Source of the DNA: JBJXHC01 sp046160825 | GTDB taxonomy: Bacteria > Bacteroidota > Ignavibacteria > UBA10030 > UBA6906 | Direction of reading: 5' to 3' | Assembly (NCBI GenBank): GCA_046160825.1 | Contig: JBJXHC010000097.1 | Location: 4,778 to 68,777, forward strand | Length of the DNA: 64,000 nt | Shown here: positions 26,114 through 35,515 of the stretch, in pieces | Numbering within the stretch: the stretch's first letter is position 1 | Layout: each line of letters opens with the position of its first letter | The notes under the pieces: generated by a model | Told to the model about the DNA's origin: nothing | Seen by the model: only the letters and a program-made list of their open reading frames with translations | The model's database searches: none | Made by a program: the position numbers and the translations under genes

Positions 26114-26146
26114 ACAGAGCGTGCGGGATTTCCCTGCGCGCTCTGT
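26114..26146. terminator. Hairpin after the lectin-like gene
   Basis: Perfect 8-base arms ACAGAGCG (26114-26121) and CGCTCTGT (26139-26146), with a second small hairpin GGGA-TTT-CCC in the loop, 18 bases after the stop. No T tract follows, so it may be a terminator of weak or factor-assisted type, or an mRNA end protector. Confidence 0.45.
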
Positions 26147-26179
26147 GAAGGTTCGTCATCTTCACAGTCTGCATTTCAA

Positions 26180-26755
26180 ATGTTCGAGCAAGACATCAAA
26201 TCTCGCCTCACCGCAATCCGGGAACCATTCACCGACAACACGCGGAGCCTCACAGCCCTTGATTTTGAATTGACGCGCCATGCAATTCATTTCGACGCAA
26301 AGGAGAAGAGGCAACCGTTCTCAATGAAACACTGGAACGAGGCGCCAATGCCGCAGGAGTTCCTGTTCATCGTTGATGATCTTGCCGTTCGCAAACTCCT
26401 TCTTTATGCACCACACAGTTTCACCCTGATTCGCGACTCCTCCCTCTCTCCCGCAGTATATTATGTCTATTCCATTGTCGACTTTCTCTGCATCCCGAAA
26501 CACCGCGTTCGTCGCCCGATACGAAAGACCGTACCGACATTCAAGGGGAAATGGCTTATTGACTTTCGTAATGCGGCCAGTTTCGATGAACTTCCCGAGG
26601 CAATTGATTACATCATAAAATATCCTCGCAAGGAGAATACAATATTCCGGGACCACATTGACTGTTGGGGCAAGTATCACTCGGAGCATATCGGTAAGGG
26701 AGGCACCACCCGCCTGGAAAAACACTGGAAAGAAGACGCAAAATCCCATAGCTGA
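26180..26755 (+). CDS. Hypothetical protein
   Basis: 191 residues, no signal peptide or membrane segment, mixed alpha/beta and rich in Arg/Lys, His and aromatic residues (RHAIHFDAKEKRQPF; FRDHIDCWGKYHSEH). The frame uses codons like those of its neighbours and does not overlap a better frame, so it looks real. No family recognised, no clear ribosome site. It lies between the lectin-like gene and a small membrane protein gene. Confidence 0.55.
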   Translation: MFEQDIKSRLTAIREPFTDNTRSLTALDFELTRHAIHFDAKEKRQPFSMKHWNEAPMPQEFLFIVDDLAVRKLLLYAPHSFTLIRDSSLSPAVYYVYSIVDFLCIPKHRVRRPIRKTVPTFKGKWLIDFRNAASFDELPEAIDYIIKYPRKENTIFRDHIDCWGKYHSEHIGKGGTTRLEKHWKEDAKSHS

Positions 26756-26837
26756 GTGTTGTAGTTGACCTTGCCATTGAATCTCCCGATATTGTTTGGC
26801 GTAGAGACGGAAGTTCCATAATGTTGCGGGGGGCGAC

Positions 26838-27170
26838 GTGAAGGCGATCTTGTGGCTGGTGATAGTTGTCGTGATTGGGTCTCTGGTATGGGCGGCACTT
26901 GGTATCTGGACGGGTTTCTATTCCCTTTATTCCTTTCCCCCTTCGAAAGAGTACAAGAACGGATTGACGTTCCTCATTTCAAGAGAGAGTACAGAGCCCG
27001 CCTTTAACTCTCCCGACTACACGGCACCACCACGGAAGGACGACAAAAGAAAATCCGGGATTGGCTTTGCCGACATCAAGAAAACGAAAAGACCAATTCT
27101 CTCCCGAGTGGTTGTAAAACTTCCTTATATGCCTTGGGCCTACCGAAAATCGGTGGAGTCGAATTCCTAA
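26838..27170 (+). CDS. Small membrane-anchored protein, unknown
   Basis: 110 residues from a GTG at 26838 preceded by a GGGGGG run. One N-terminal membrane helix (ILWLVIVVVIGSLVWAAL), then a basic, proline-containing tail of ~85 residues. An out-of-frame ATG at 26821 opens only a six-codon frame. No family is recognised; the tail might be a cytoplasmic or envelope anchor. It precedes the efflux promoter at 27227. Confidence 0.5.
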   Translation: MKAILWLVIVVVIGSLVWAALGIWTGFYSLYSFPPSKEYKNGLTFLISRESTEPAFNSPDYTAPPRKDDKRKSGIGFADIKKTKRPILSRVVVKLPYMPWAYRKSVESNS

Positions 27171-27226
27171 GAGTGACTTGCAGCCAAGAGTGTTCTCCGC
27201 GCCACGTTGATTGGTGTTCTATCAGC

Positions 27227-27255
27227 TTGAGACAACGCTGCAAATTTCTTATCTT
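27227..27255 (+). promoter_or_regulatory. Sigma70-like promoter of the exporter operon
   Basis: TTGAGA at 27227-27232, 17-base spacer, TATCTT at 27250-27255, 51 bases before the ATG at 27306. Confidence 0.6.
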
Positions 27256-27305
27256 TTGTACACTCTCGTTCCACTACGTTACTACCAGGAAGTGAAATCA
27301 AGTTC

Positions 27306-28493
27306 ATGAGTGACACAAAAAACGCAGATCTGTCATCCTTACGTATTAAGCGAACAGAAGACTCTTCTTCTGAGAAAAAGATCCGTCCGGTTTTTCTTAT
27401 CGTCGGTATCGTTGCAATCCTGTTGCTCGCAGGATATTTGTTTATATCAGATTCATTTGCCTCTGCTGTTGAAGTGGAACTCACTTCTGCAACGCTCACC
27501 TATCCTTCGCAGATGAATGCCGTACTCACTGCAAGCGGATATGTCGTCGCGCAACAGAAAGCTTCCGTCGCTTCCAAAGGAGCAGGACGCCTGGTGTATC
27601 TCGGCGTTGAGGAGGGCGACAAGGTCACAAAGGGACAGGTAATTGCCCGACTTGAAGACCAGGATGTTCTTGCCAATCTTGAACGCGCACGTGCAGAACT
27701 GGAACTTGCCAATGCAGATTTGGATGATGCATACCAGACACTTGAGCGTCAACAAACAATGCTCACTTCGGGGTTAACGTCAAAAGCCGAGGTTGACGGA
27801 GCCAAAGCCCGTCACAACAGAGTTCAGGCCGCCATTAGATCAGCCGAAGCAACAGTGAAGGTCGCAGAGGTCGATTTGGAAAACACGCGTATCCGTGCGC
27901 CGTTCGACGGCACGGTGTTGACAAAGGATGCCGATGTTGGCGAAATAGTTGCACCGTTTGCCTCATCGGCGAATTCACGCGGGGCTGTGGTGACATTGGC
28001 GGATATGTCGTCGCTTCTGGTTGAGGCCGACGTTTCGGAATCAAATATTACACGAGTGGTTGCCGGACAACCGTGTGAGATCGTGCTGGATGCGTACCCG
28101 GAGAAACGCTATCAGGGAGTCGTTCACAAAATTGTGCCGACCGCGGACCGGGCCAAGGCAACGGTGTTGACGAAAGTACGATTTAAGAGTCGCGATGAAA
28201 GCGTGTTACCTGAAATGAGCGCCAAGGTAACGTTCCTCACCAAGGAAACCGACCAAGCAGCCGTACAAGCAGGACCAAAGCTCACCGTGGCGACCTCTGT
28301 GGTGGTCAACAGAGAGGGAAAAGATGTTGTACTCCTCGTCCGGGATGGATTAGTGACAGAAATTTCCGTCCGTGTAGGAGAAAGAACAGGTACCCGGGTG
28401 GAAATCCTGGAGGGCGTAACCCAGGAGGACAAACTGGTTGCCCGCCCCACGCCCGAGATCACGACGGGATCCAAAGTTACAATAAAAAAATAG
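27306..28493 (+). CDS. HlyD/MacA-type periplasmic adaptor subunit
   Basis: 395 residues. A cytoplasmic N-terminus (~28 residues) and one membrane helix (VFLIVGIVAILLLAGYLFI) are followed by the membrane-fusion pattern: half-lipoyl domain (ASKGAGRLVYLGVEEGDKV, VTKGQVIARLE), a coiled-coil hairpin about 130-205, the second half-lipoyl (IRAPFDGTVLTKDADVGEI), then beta-barrel and membrane-proximal domains. It joins an inner membrane ABC permease to an outer membrane channel. It is first of four genes with the ABC ATPase and two FtsX-type permeases, so a MacAB-like exporter. Confidence 0.93.
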   Translation: MSDTKNADLSSLRIKRTEDSSSEKKIRPVFLIVGIVAILLLAGYLFISDSFASAVEVELTSATLTYPSQMNAVLTASGYVVAQQKASVASKGAGRLVYLGVEEGDKVTKGQVIARLEDQDVLANLERARAELELANADLDDAYQTLERQQTMLTSGLTSKAEVDGAKARHNRVQAAIRSAEATVKVAEVDLENTRIRAPFDGTVLTKDADVGEIVAPFASSANSRGAVVTLADMSSLLVEADVSESNITRVVAGQPCEIVLDAYPEKRYQGVVHKIVPTADRAKATVLTKVRFKSRDESVLPEMSAKVTFLTKETDQAAVQAGPKLTVATSVVVNREGKDVVLLVRDGLVTEISVRVGERTGTRVEILEGVTQEDKLVARPTPEITTGSKVTIKK

Positions 28494-28540
28494 TATTTCG
28501 TTTCGTATGCGTTCCATTGGTTAACATCAGGAGTAAGGAA

Positions 28541-29230
28541 ATGTCAGGACCAAACGGACAGCCGATCATTGAAGTAAAAAATGTCTCGAAATCGTATCAA
28601 CGAGACAAGATGAAAATCCCGGTGCTGTCAAACATCACCATCAACGTACCGGAGGGGGAATTCCTCGCTCTCATGGGCCCTTCCGGATCCGGTAAAACCA
28701 CACTATTGAATCTCATCGCCGGCATTGATAAACCGGATACCGGTGACATTCTTGTAGGCGGAACGAACATTGGCCGACTTGATGAATCAGCCCTCGCTCG
28801 CTGGCGAGCCAATCACGTCGGGTTCATCTTTCAGTTTTACAATCTGTTGCCTGTGCTGACGGCATTCGAAAATGTCGAGCTTCCGTTGTTGCTCACCAAG
28901 CTCCCGAAGCAGGAGAAGAAGCATCACGTGGAAACGGCGCTCACACTTGTCGGGTTGGGAGATCGAATACACCATTACCCCAAACAGCTCTCAGGTGGTC
29001 AGGAGCAGCGCGTCGCCATTGCGCGTGCCCTTGTCACCGATCCGACGATACTTGTTGCAGATGAGCCAACCGGTGACCTCGACAAGAAATCCGCAGAAGA
29101 GATAATGACGCTGCTTGACCGGCTGAACAAGGAATTCAAAAAAACGATTGTCATGGTCACGCACGACCCGCGTGCCGCAGAGAAAGCACACAAGGTCATG
29201 CAACTCGACAAGGGCGAACTCACAGTTTAG
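28541..29230 (+). CDS. ABC transporter ATP-binding protein (MacB/LolD type)
   Basis: 229 residues from the ATG at 28541, with AGGAG 11 bases upstream; a TTG at 28517 is less likely. Walker A is GPSGSGKTTLLNLIAG, the Q loop is FIFQFYNLLPVLTAFENVELP as in LolD/MacB, the signature is LSGGQEQRVAIARAL, Walker B is ILVADEPTGDLD and the switch His is in VMVTHDPR. The LolD-type Q loop points to a mechanotransmission transporter that works on periplasmic substrates together with the two following permeases. Confidence 0.95.
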   Translation: MSGPNGQPIIEVKNVSKSYQRDKMKIPVLSNITINVPEGEFLALMGPSGSGKTTLLNLIAGIDKPDTGDILVGGTNIGRLDESALARWRANHVGFIFQFYNLLPVLTAFENVELPLLLTKLPKQEKKHHVETALTLVGLGDRIHHYPKQLSGGQEQRVAIARALVTDPTILVADEPTGDLDKKSAEEIMTLLDRLNKEFKKTIVMVTHDPRAAEKAHKVMQLDKGELTV

Positions 29231-29247
29231 TATTCGATACGGCTCCC

Positions 29248-30408
29248 ATGAAAATCCTTAAACTCATTTTTCGGAATCTTCTACGACACAAGCTCCGCAC
29301 CGGATTGACCGTGCTGGGAATCGCCATCGCCGTGCTGTTCTTCGGCGTCCTGCGCACCGTCGTTGATGCATGGCATGCGGGGGTGGACGCTTCAGCCAAC
29401 AATCGCCTCATAACGCGACACGCTGTGTCTTTTATCTTCCCTCTTCCCTACGCTTACGGGGCACAGATTGCACGCGTACCCGGCGTTTCCAAGGTGACGT
29501 TCGCAAACTGGTTCCAGGGAGTGTACATCGATCAAAACCAGTTCTTTGCCCGGCTTGCCGTGGATGCGGAAACCTTTTTCGATGGTTACCCGGAATTCGT
29601 TGTGGACCCAGCGGAGTTGGATGCGTTCAAGAAGGAACGAAACTCATGCATTATCGGGGAAAAGATCGCGCGGGACTACAACCTGAAGATTGGCGACGTG
29701 ATGCCCGTTGAGGGTGATATTTATCCAGGGAAGTATGAGTTTGTTGTACGGGCCATCTACAAGCCACGTGATGAACGTACAGACGCGACACAAATGCTCT
29801 TCCACTGGCAGTACCTTGATGAACGGGTACGTCAGGAGGATCCATCACGAGCAGGTAATGTTGGTTGGTACATCGTCACAATCAGTGACCCCGGCAAAGC
29901 AGCCGCCATTTCCGGTGCGATTGATACGCTGTTTGCAAACTCGCGTGCAGAAACAAAATCGGAAACAGAAGCGGCGTTTCAGCAGAGCTTCGTTTCAATG
30001 TCCGGCGCGATTATTACGGCAATGAATTTCGTTTCGTTTGTGATCATTGGAGTCATCCTGCTCGTCCTCGCGAATACGATGGTGATGACGGCAAGAGAGC
30101 GAATCAGGGAGTATGCGATTCTTAAAACCTTGGGCTTTACCGCCGGTCATCTCGTGGGTCTGATCGCCGGTGAATCGCTGCTAATTTCATTTCTTGGCGG
30201 GGCTATCGGCATTGCATTATCATTCCCGATGGTGGAGGCAATTGGCGCTCAGCTTCCTTCCGGCTGGTTCCCGATCTTTGATCTCAAGGGAATGACATTG
30301 GTGTTTGCAGGACTTTCCGCACTCATCGTCGGGATCCTCGCGGCAATGTTCCCTGTTTGGCGCGCTACATCAATGAAAATCATCGACGGTTTGCGACGCA
30401 CAGGCTGA
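29248..30408 (+). CDS. FtsX-like ABC permease, first of two
   Basis: 386 residues. First membrane helix near 15-40 (LTVLGIAIAVLFFGVL), a periplasmic MacB-PCD domain of ~200 residues, then the three-helix FtsX core with the EYAILKTLGFTAGHL coupling motif and the last helix before VWRATSMKIIDGLR. It starts 17 bases after the ATPase gene. With the second permease (30448) it would form an asymmetric membrane dimer. Confidence 0.93.
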   Translation: MKILKLIFRNLLRHKLRTGLTVLGIAIAVLFFGVLRTVVDAWHAGVDASANNRLITRHAVSFIFPLPYAYGAQIARVPGVSKVTFANWFQGVYIDQNQFFARLAVDAETFFDGYPEFVVDPAELDAFKKERNSCIIGEKIARDYNLKIGDVMPVEGDIYPGKYEFVVRAIYKPRDERTDATQMLFHWQYLDERVRQEDPSRAGNVGWYIVTISDPGKAAAISGAIDTLFANSRAETKSETEAAFQQSFVSMSGAIITAMNFVSFVIIGVILLVLANTMVMTARERIREYAILKTLGFTAGHLVGLIAGESLLISFLGGAIGIALSFPMVEAIGAQLPSGWFPIFDLKGMTLVFAGLSALIVGILAAMFPVWRATSMKIIDGLRRTG

Positions 30409-30447
30409 TACTCATTTGTTTCAGAGCATGAAACCACATAGACGACC

Positions 30448-31620
30448 ATGACTATTCCCATCAAATACAGTATCCGCAGTCTCTTCACCCGAAAGCTCAC
30501 CGTCACGCTCACTGTGCTCGGGATTGCGCTTGTTGTTTTCGTTTTCTCAGCCGTACTTATGCTTGCCTATGGCATTGAGAAGACACTTGTTGCCACGGGA
30601 TCGGATGAGAATGTCATCATGCTGAGGAAAGGCTCGGAAAACGAACTCAGCAGCGGACTGAATAGGGACCTGGTGAATACGATTCGCACACTTCCCCAGA
30701 TTAATCAGAGCAATGATGGCAAACCTCTTCTTTCCACAGAAATTGTTGTCATCATCAATCTTCTGAAGATAGCTGGCAACGATATGGGGAATGTGACGGT
30801 TCGCGGTGTGACACCTCAGGCATTCCAGTTGCGACCGGTTGTTCGACTCACCAGCGGCAGGATGTTTGTCGAAGGTTCTCGCGAAGTGATTGTCGGCACC
30901 AACATCAACAAACGCTTCAATGGCGCTCAGGTCGGACAGACGATCAAATTCGGTGGCGATCTCTGGACGATTGTGGGAGTATTTGAAGCAGATGGGACGG
31001 GATTTGAATCTGAAGTATGGGGTGACGTGGACCAATTGTTGCAGGCGTTCAACCGGCTTTCGTCGTTTTCATCGGTGACCGTCAAGCTTCGGGACAAGGA
31101 AAGCTTCGATGCGATGAAGTCTGCGATGGAATCCGATAACCGAATGCAGACAATCAAAATTGAGCGTGAGAAGGAATATTATGAGAAGCAATCACGCGCC
31201 ATGTCGATCTTCATCAGCGTGCTCGGTGTTTTTATCACCATCGGATTCAGTATCGGTGCAATCGTCGGTGCCATCATCACGATGTATGCCGCAGTCGCCA
31301 ATCGAATTGTCGAGATCGGTACGTTGCGTGCTCTCGGCTTCCAGCGCACGAGCATCCTCTTTACCTTCCTGCTTGAGTCGATATTTCTTTCTCTGATTGG
31401 ATGGGCATTTGGGCTGGCAATCGCCTCAGGACTGCAATTCTTCACTATTTCAACCGTCAATTTCGGGACATTTTCAGAACTTGCATTCTCTTTCTCGCTC
31501 TCGCCCGATATTGTCGTGACCTCGTTGTTGTTCTCCCTTATCATGGGAGTCGTTGGCGGTTTCTTTCCGGCAGTGCGCGCCTCCCGACTCAGCATTCTCG
31601 CGGCTCTTCGAGCTTCATAA
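30448..31620 (+). CDS. FtsX-like ABC permease, second of two
   Basis: 390 residues with the same layout as the previous gene: helix 1 (VTLTVLGIALVVFVFSAV), a periplasmic core domain containing the VRGVTPQAFQLRPVV motif common to MacB-type permeases, and the FtsX core with EIGTLRALGFQRTSILF and SRLSILAALRAS at the end. The two permeases are clearly paralogous but diverged, so a heterodimer is more likely than redundancy. Last gene of the exporter operon, convergent to hemL. Confidence 0.94.
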   Translation: MTIPIKYSIRSLFTRKLTVTLTVLGIALVVFVFSAVLMLAYGIEKTLVATGSDENVIMLRKGSENELSSGLNRDLVNTIRTLPQINQSNDGKPLLSTEIVVIINLLKIAGNDMGNVTVRGVTPQAFQLRPVVRLTSGRMFVEGSREVIVGTNINKRFNGAQVGQTIKFGGDLWTIVGVFEADGTGFESEVWGDVDQLLQAFNRLSSFSSVTVKLRDKESFDAMKSAMESDNRMQTIKIEREKEYYEKQSRAMSIFISVLGVFITIGFSIGAIVGAIITMYAAVANRIVEIGTLRALGFQRTSILFTFLLESIFLSLIGWAFGLAIASGLQFFTISTVNFGTFSELAFSFSLSPDIVVTSLLFSLIMGVVGGFFPAVRASRLSILAALRAS

Positions 31621-31721
31621 AGATCCCACTGATTTTGTCGACTGCTGCTTCCTCATCAAAGCTCCACCGCGACGTCCGCATTCAAGTCTTGCGGGTACAG
31701 CGTAGAGCGCCGGGCCGTTGT

Positions 31722-31751
31722 AAAACAAAAGCCGATCACACTGACCGGCTT
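31722..31751 (-). terminator. Intrinsic terminator at the end of the haem operon
   Basis: Read on the minus strand, AAGCCGGTCA-GTG-TGATCGGCTT forms a 10-pair stem (one G-T pair) with a 3-base loop, followed by TTGTTTT. It starts 26 bases after the hemL stop. Confidence 0.75.
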
Positions 31752-31776
31752 CCTGGAAACGATTCTGTGGAAACAT

Positions 31777-33069
31777 TCATCCAAACGCTGCACGCAACGC
31801 AACATCATGTGCCTCAACAGTTCGATCAATATCATCCTTTGAATGGGCAGCGGAGAGAAATGCCGCTTCGAATTGTGAGGGAGCGAGATATATTCCCTGA
31901 TCGAGCATCGCCCGAAAGTACAAGGCGAACTTCTTCGTATCAGCTTTCACTGCCGAAGTGTAGTCCGTCACTCGTTCTGTAGTAAAAAAGAGCGTGAACA
32001 TCGATCCGACGCGATTGATGGTCACCGGAATCCCCATCCGCCGAATCTCCTCGCTCAAACCTTTCTCAAGTCGCATCGCCATTTCTTCCAGCTTCTTATA
32101 GAATCCCGGATCATCGTTGAGGATTGAAAGGGAGACAAGCCCGGCCGTCATTGCGAGCGGATTGCCCGAGAGCGTCCCTGCTTGATACATTGGTCCGCTG
32201 GGAGCAACCAGTTCCATGATTTCTCGTTTCCCACCATATGCACCAACGGGAAGTCCTCCACCGATGATCTTGCCAAGCGTGGTCAAGTCGGCAGCAATGC
32301 CATACAATTCCTGGGCTCCACCCTTCGCAAGCCGGAACCCTGTCATCACTTCATCAAATATCAGGAGTATGCCTTCGCGTGTACAAAGTGTGCGAAGTCC
32401 CTCGAGGAATCCCGGTGTCGGCGGGACACATCCCATGTTGCCCACCACAGGTTCAATAATGATTGCAGCGATGTTGCCTCTATGTTCCTTCGCGAGTGCT
32501 TCTACAGAAGAAAGATCATTGAATGTGGCAGTGAGTGTACCGGCAGCAACAGCAGGCAAAACACCCGGACTGTCCGGAATACCAAGCGTTAGGGCGCCGG
32601 AGCCTGCCTTGATAAGGAATGAATCACCATGGCCGTGATAGCATCCTTCAAACTTAACAACCTTCTCTCGTTTCGTGTATGCGCGGGCGAGGCGGATCGC
32701 ACTCATTGTCGCCTCTGTGCCGGAGTTCACCATCCTCACCATTTCCATGGATGGTACCATTGAGCAAATCAACTCCGCCATCCGGACTTCAAGCTCCGTC
32801 GGCGCACCGTAGCTGGTCCCGCGACCAATCGCGTCCTGTAACGCCTCCATGACCAGTGGATGACAGTGACCGTGAATCATCGGTCCCCATGAACCGATGT
32901 AGTCAATGTATTCATTCCCATCGACATCCCAGAACCGGGAACCGGAAGCTTTCGCGATGAAAATCGGGTTCCGACCGACGGACTTGAATGCCCGCACGGG
33001 CGAGTTCACTCCGCCGGGTATGCGGTTCCGCGCTTGCTCGAACAGGGAATCAGAACGAGGAGTGTTCAT
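31777..33069 (-). CDS. hemL: Glutamate-1-semialdehyde 2,1-aminomutase
   Basis: 430 residues, fold-type I PLP enzyme. The PLP Lys is in LGKIIGGGLPVGAYGG, the Asp in LLIFDEVMTGFR; GGVNSPVRAF at the N-terminus and GSMFTLFF in the C-terminal part are specific to GSA aminomutase. It turns glutamate semialdehyde made by HemA into 5-aminolevulinate. It is the last gene of the haem operon, overlapping hemB by 4 bases, and ends just before the terminator. Confidence 0.98.
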   Translation of the reverse strand: MNTPRSDSLFEQARNRIPGGVNSPVRAFKSVGRNPIFIAKASGSRFWDVDGNEYIDYIGSWGPMIHGHCHPLVMEALQDAIGRGTSYGAPTELEVRMAELICSMVPSMEMVRMVNSGTEATMSAIRLARAYTKREKVVKFEGCYHGHGDSFLIKAGSGALTLGIPDSPGVLPAVAAGTLTATFNDLSSVEALAKEHRGNIAAIIIEPVVGNMGCVPPTPGFLEGLRTLCTREGILLIFDEVMTGFRLAKGGAQELYGIAADLTTLGKIIGGGLPVGAYGGKREIMELVAPSGPMYQAGTLSGNPLAMTAGLVSLSILNDDPGFYKKLEEMAMRLEKGLSEEIRRMGIPVTINRVGSMFTLFFTTERVTDYTSAVKADTKKFALYFRAMLDQGIYLAPSQFEAAFLSAAHSKDDIDRTVEAHDVALRAAFG

Positions 33070-34085
33070 CGCACACCATTTTGCTTGTCGATCAGGTTTG
33101 CAGCTTCCTTGGCAAAATACGTGAGAATAATATCTGCTCCCGCCCTCTTGATTCCGGTAAGCATTTCCATCATAACGCGTTGCTCATCAATCCATCCCGC
33201 ACGCCCGGCTGCTTTCACCATCGCGTATTCACCACTCACATTATATGCCGCCGTGGGCATCCCAAACGTGTCTTTCACGCGTCGGACGATGTCGAGGTAT
33301 GGCATCGCCGGTTTTACCATGACAATGTCGGCGCCTTCTTCAATATCCTGGGCAACTTCACGCAATGCCTCGTCGGCATTCGCCGGGTCCATCTGGTGGG
33401 AGCGACGGTCGCCGAACTTCGGCGTGCTTTCAGCCGCCTCGCGGAATGGCCCATAGAATCCCGATGCGTACTTTGCCGCATACGACATGATGGGAAGATT
33501 GTGGAACCCATTCTCATCAAGGATCAGGCGAATCGCCTTCACCCTCCCGTCAAACATGTCTGACGGAGCGATCATATCGGCACCAGCCTGTGCATGGGTC
33601 AATGCTTCCTTCGCCAATAATTCGACGGACGCATCATTAACGATTTCGTTACCGCGAACGATGCCGCAATGTCCATGCGATGTGTACTCGCACAAACAAA
33701 CATCTGTAATGAGCAGCAACTCTGGGACTTCCCGCTTCACGGCACGGACCGCCTGTTGCACGATGCCAAGTTCGTCATACGCCCCCGAGCCGACCTCGTC
33801 CTTCTCCTCGGGGATGCCGAAGAAAATGACAGCAGGAATGCCGAGTGTTTTCACCGCAACACATTCCCGCACAATCTCATCCACCGACATCTGAAATACG
33901 CCAGGCATGGAAGAGACTTCCTTCTTTATCTTACTGCCGGGAACGACGAAGAGTGGGTAAACAAAATCATTCTTCGCAAGCTCGGTCTCACGCACCATGG
34001 AACGAAGCACTTCTGTCATTCGTGTCCGGCGGAGACGCCGGATAGATGTCACCTCCGTAAGAACATTTTTCTCCAGCATTGTCAT
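33066..34085 (-). CDS. hemB: Delta-aminolevulinic acid dehydratase (porphobilinogen synthase)
   Basis: 339 residues. Catalytic Lys residues are in MSYAAKYASGFYGPFRE and MVKPAMPYLDI. The metal loop is DVCLCEYTSHGHCG with three Cys, which marks the zinc-type enzyme. It joins two 5-aminolevulinate molecules to porphobilinogen. It begins 26 bases after the hemG stop and overlaps hemL. Confidence 0.98.
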   Translation of the reverse strand: MTMLEKNVLTEVTSIRRLRRTRMTEVLRSMVRETELAKNDFVYPLFVVPGSKIKKEVSSMPGVFQMSVDEIVRECVAVKTLGIPAVIFFGIPEEKDEVGSGAYDELGIVQQAVRAVKREVPELLLITDVCLCEYTSHGHCGIVRGNEIVNDASVELLAKEALTHAQAGADMIAPSDMFDGRVKAIRLILDENGFHNLPIMSYAAKYASGFYGPFREAAESTPKFGDRRSHQMDPANADEALREVAQDIEEGADIVMVKPAMPYLDIVRRVKDTFGMPTAAYNVSGEYAMVKAAGRAGWIDEQRVMMEMLTGIKRAGADIILTYFAKEAANLIDKQNGVR

Positions 34086-34111
34086 GTACTCCTCAAATTG
34101 ATATTCGTGAC

Positions 34112-35515
34112 TCAGGCAGTTGAGAGCATCCCTACACTATGGGATTTGATTGCTACGTGGCTGAGAACCCTCTGCGCTATTCGTTCCCCGCTCATCACAC
34201 AATCTCCCACCGAGATACCTCCGCGATAATTTCCCCCAAGAAATAAACCGGGAGTAGCTGCCTCAAATCGCTCAATATTTTCAATGATATGATGATGTCC
34301 GAGATTATATTGGGGAATTGCCCGATCCCATCGGGTGATTTTGCGATAGACTGGCTCTCCTTCGATTCGCATAATGGAACGTAGTTCCTCAAGCACAGTG
34401 GAGACAACCTGTCGATCGTCAAGTCCGCACAAGCCCGGTTGCCGCGCTCCGCCAACAAATGTTGTAAGGGCTGCAAAACCCGACGGCGCCCTTCCGGGGA
34501 AAAGCGACGACGACCAGATTGTGCCGAGAATATTCCGGCGTTCAACTTCGGGAACGAGAAATCCGAAGCCATCGAGGGGCATTCCTATCTGCGTTTCCCG
34601 AAAACCGAGGAACACCTCGGTAACCGGCGGATAGTAAATCGACTCAAGCCCACGGGCAACAGATTCTGATAATGGGGCAACGAGTTTCGCTGCGATCATC
34701 GCTGGCACTGTCATCACGACGGCATCAGCAGTCATGAGTTCTTCTTTCTCACCACTTATGACATGGAGATGAAAAGTCGTGTCCTTATTCGGTGAAATTC
34801 GCTTCACTTCAATCCCCGTCAACACGGAGTCACCCAGATGTCGGGCGATAGCCTCGGGAAACATCTGCATACCCTTGACGAATGAAAACATCTCTGCCCG
34901 ATCTTTTGCCTTCTCTGCTCTCTTTTTGCGCTCCCTCCGGCCTTTTATCATACCCTTTATCAACCCACCATATTTTTCTTCGAGCGCATAGAGCTTTGGG
35001 AAGGCAGAGCGGATGCTCAACTGCTTCGGATCTCCGGCGTATACTCCGGCAACAAATGGATTAATGGCATAGTCGAGAAATTCGCGGCCCAATCGACGCT
35101 CCACAAAATCGGCAATACTCTCCTCAACCGAGGCCCGCCCGACAAATGGTTCTTTGAGCAAACGCAGCTTGCCATTGAAAGACCAGAGCGAACTCCTTAA
35201 AAAAGCCAGCGGCGATGTCGGCAGTGACTGCAATCTCCCATCACGGAGGATGTATCGCTTCTTTGCACGATCGTTGGCATATAAGCGTTCGGACTCGATG
35301 CCAAGGTCGTCACACATCTGGCGGAACAGTGGCGTTGTCTCCAGAGCGCTATTGGGACCGGTTTCCACAAGCCAGCCGTCATCATGTATCGTTTGCATCG
35401 TTCCACCGACTGCGGACCTCTTTTCAAGGACGGTAACGTTGATTCCGGCCTTGTACAGTTGCCATGCAACCGATAGTCCGCTAATTCCCCCACCGATGAT
35501 AACCACACGTTTCAT
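34112..35515 (-). CDS. hemG: Protoporphyrinogen oxidase, FAD-dependent (HemY type)
   Basis: 467 residues. The dinucleotide-binding start VVIIGGGISGLSVAWQL, LEKRSAVGGTMQTI, ETGPNSAL, the FVAGVYAGDP segment and the C-terminal GLFLGGNYRGGISVGDC are all typical of the oxygen-using HemY/PPOX family. It oxidises protoporphyrinogen IX to protoporphyrin IX (or coproporphyrinogen III in the coproporphyrin route). Because the operon has hemE, hemF and hemH rather than hemQ, the protoporphyrin route fits. It overlaps hemH by 4 bases. Confidence 0.95.
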   Translation of the reverse strand: MKRVVIIGGGISGLSVAWQLYKAGINVTVLEKRSAVGGTMQTIHDDGWLVETGPNSALETTPLFRQMCDDLGIESERLYANDRAKKRYILRDGRLQSLPTSPLAFLRSSLWSFNGKLRLLKEPFVGRASVEESIADFVERRLGREFLDYAINPFVAGVYAGDPKQLSIRSAFPKLYALEEKYGGLIKGMIKGRRERKKRAEKAKDRAEMFSFVKGMQMFPEAIARHLGDSVLTGIEVKRISPNKDTTFHLHVISGEKEELMTADAVVMTVPAMIAAKLVAPLSESVARGLESIYYPPVTEVFLGFRETQIGMPLDGFGFLVPEVERRNILGTIWSSSLFPGRAPSGFAALTTFVGGARQPGLCGLDDRQVVSTVLEELRSIMRIEGEPVYRKITRWDRAIPQYNLGHHHIIENIERFEAATPGLFLGGNYRGGISVGDCVMSGERIAQRVLSHVAIKSHSVGMLSTA

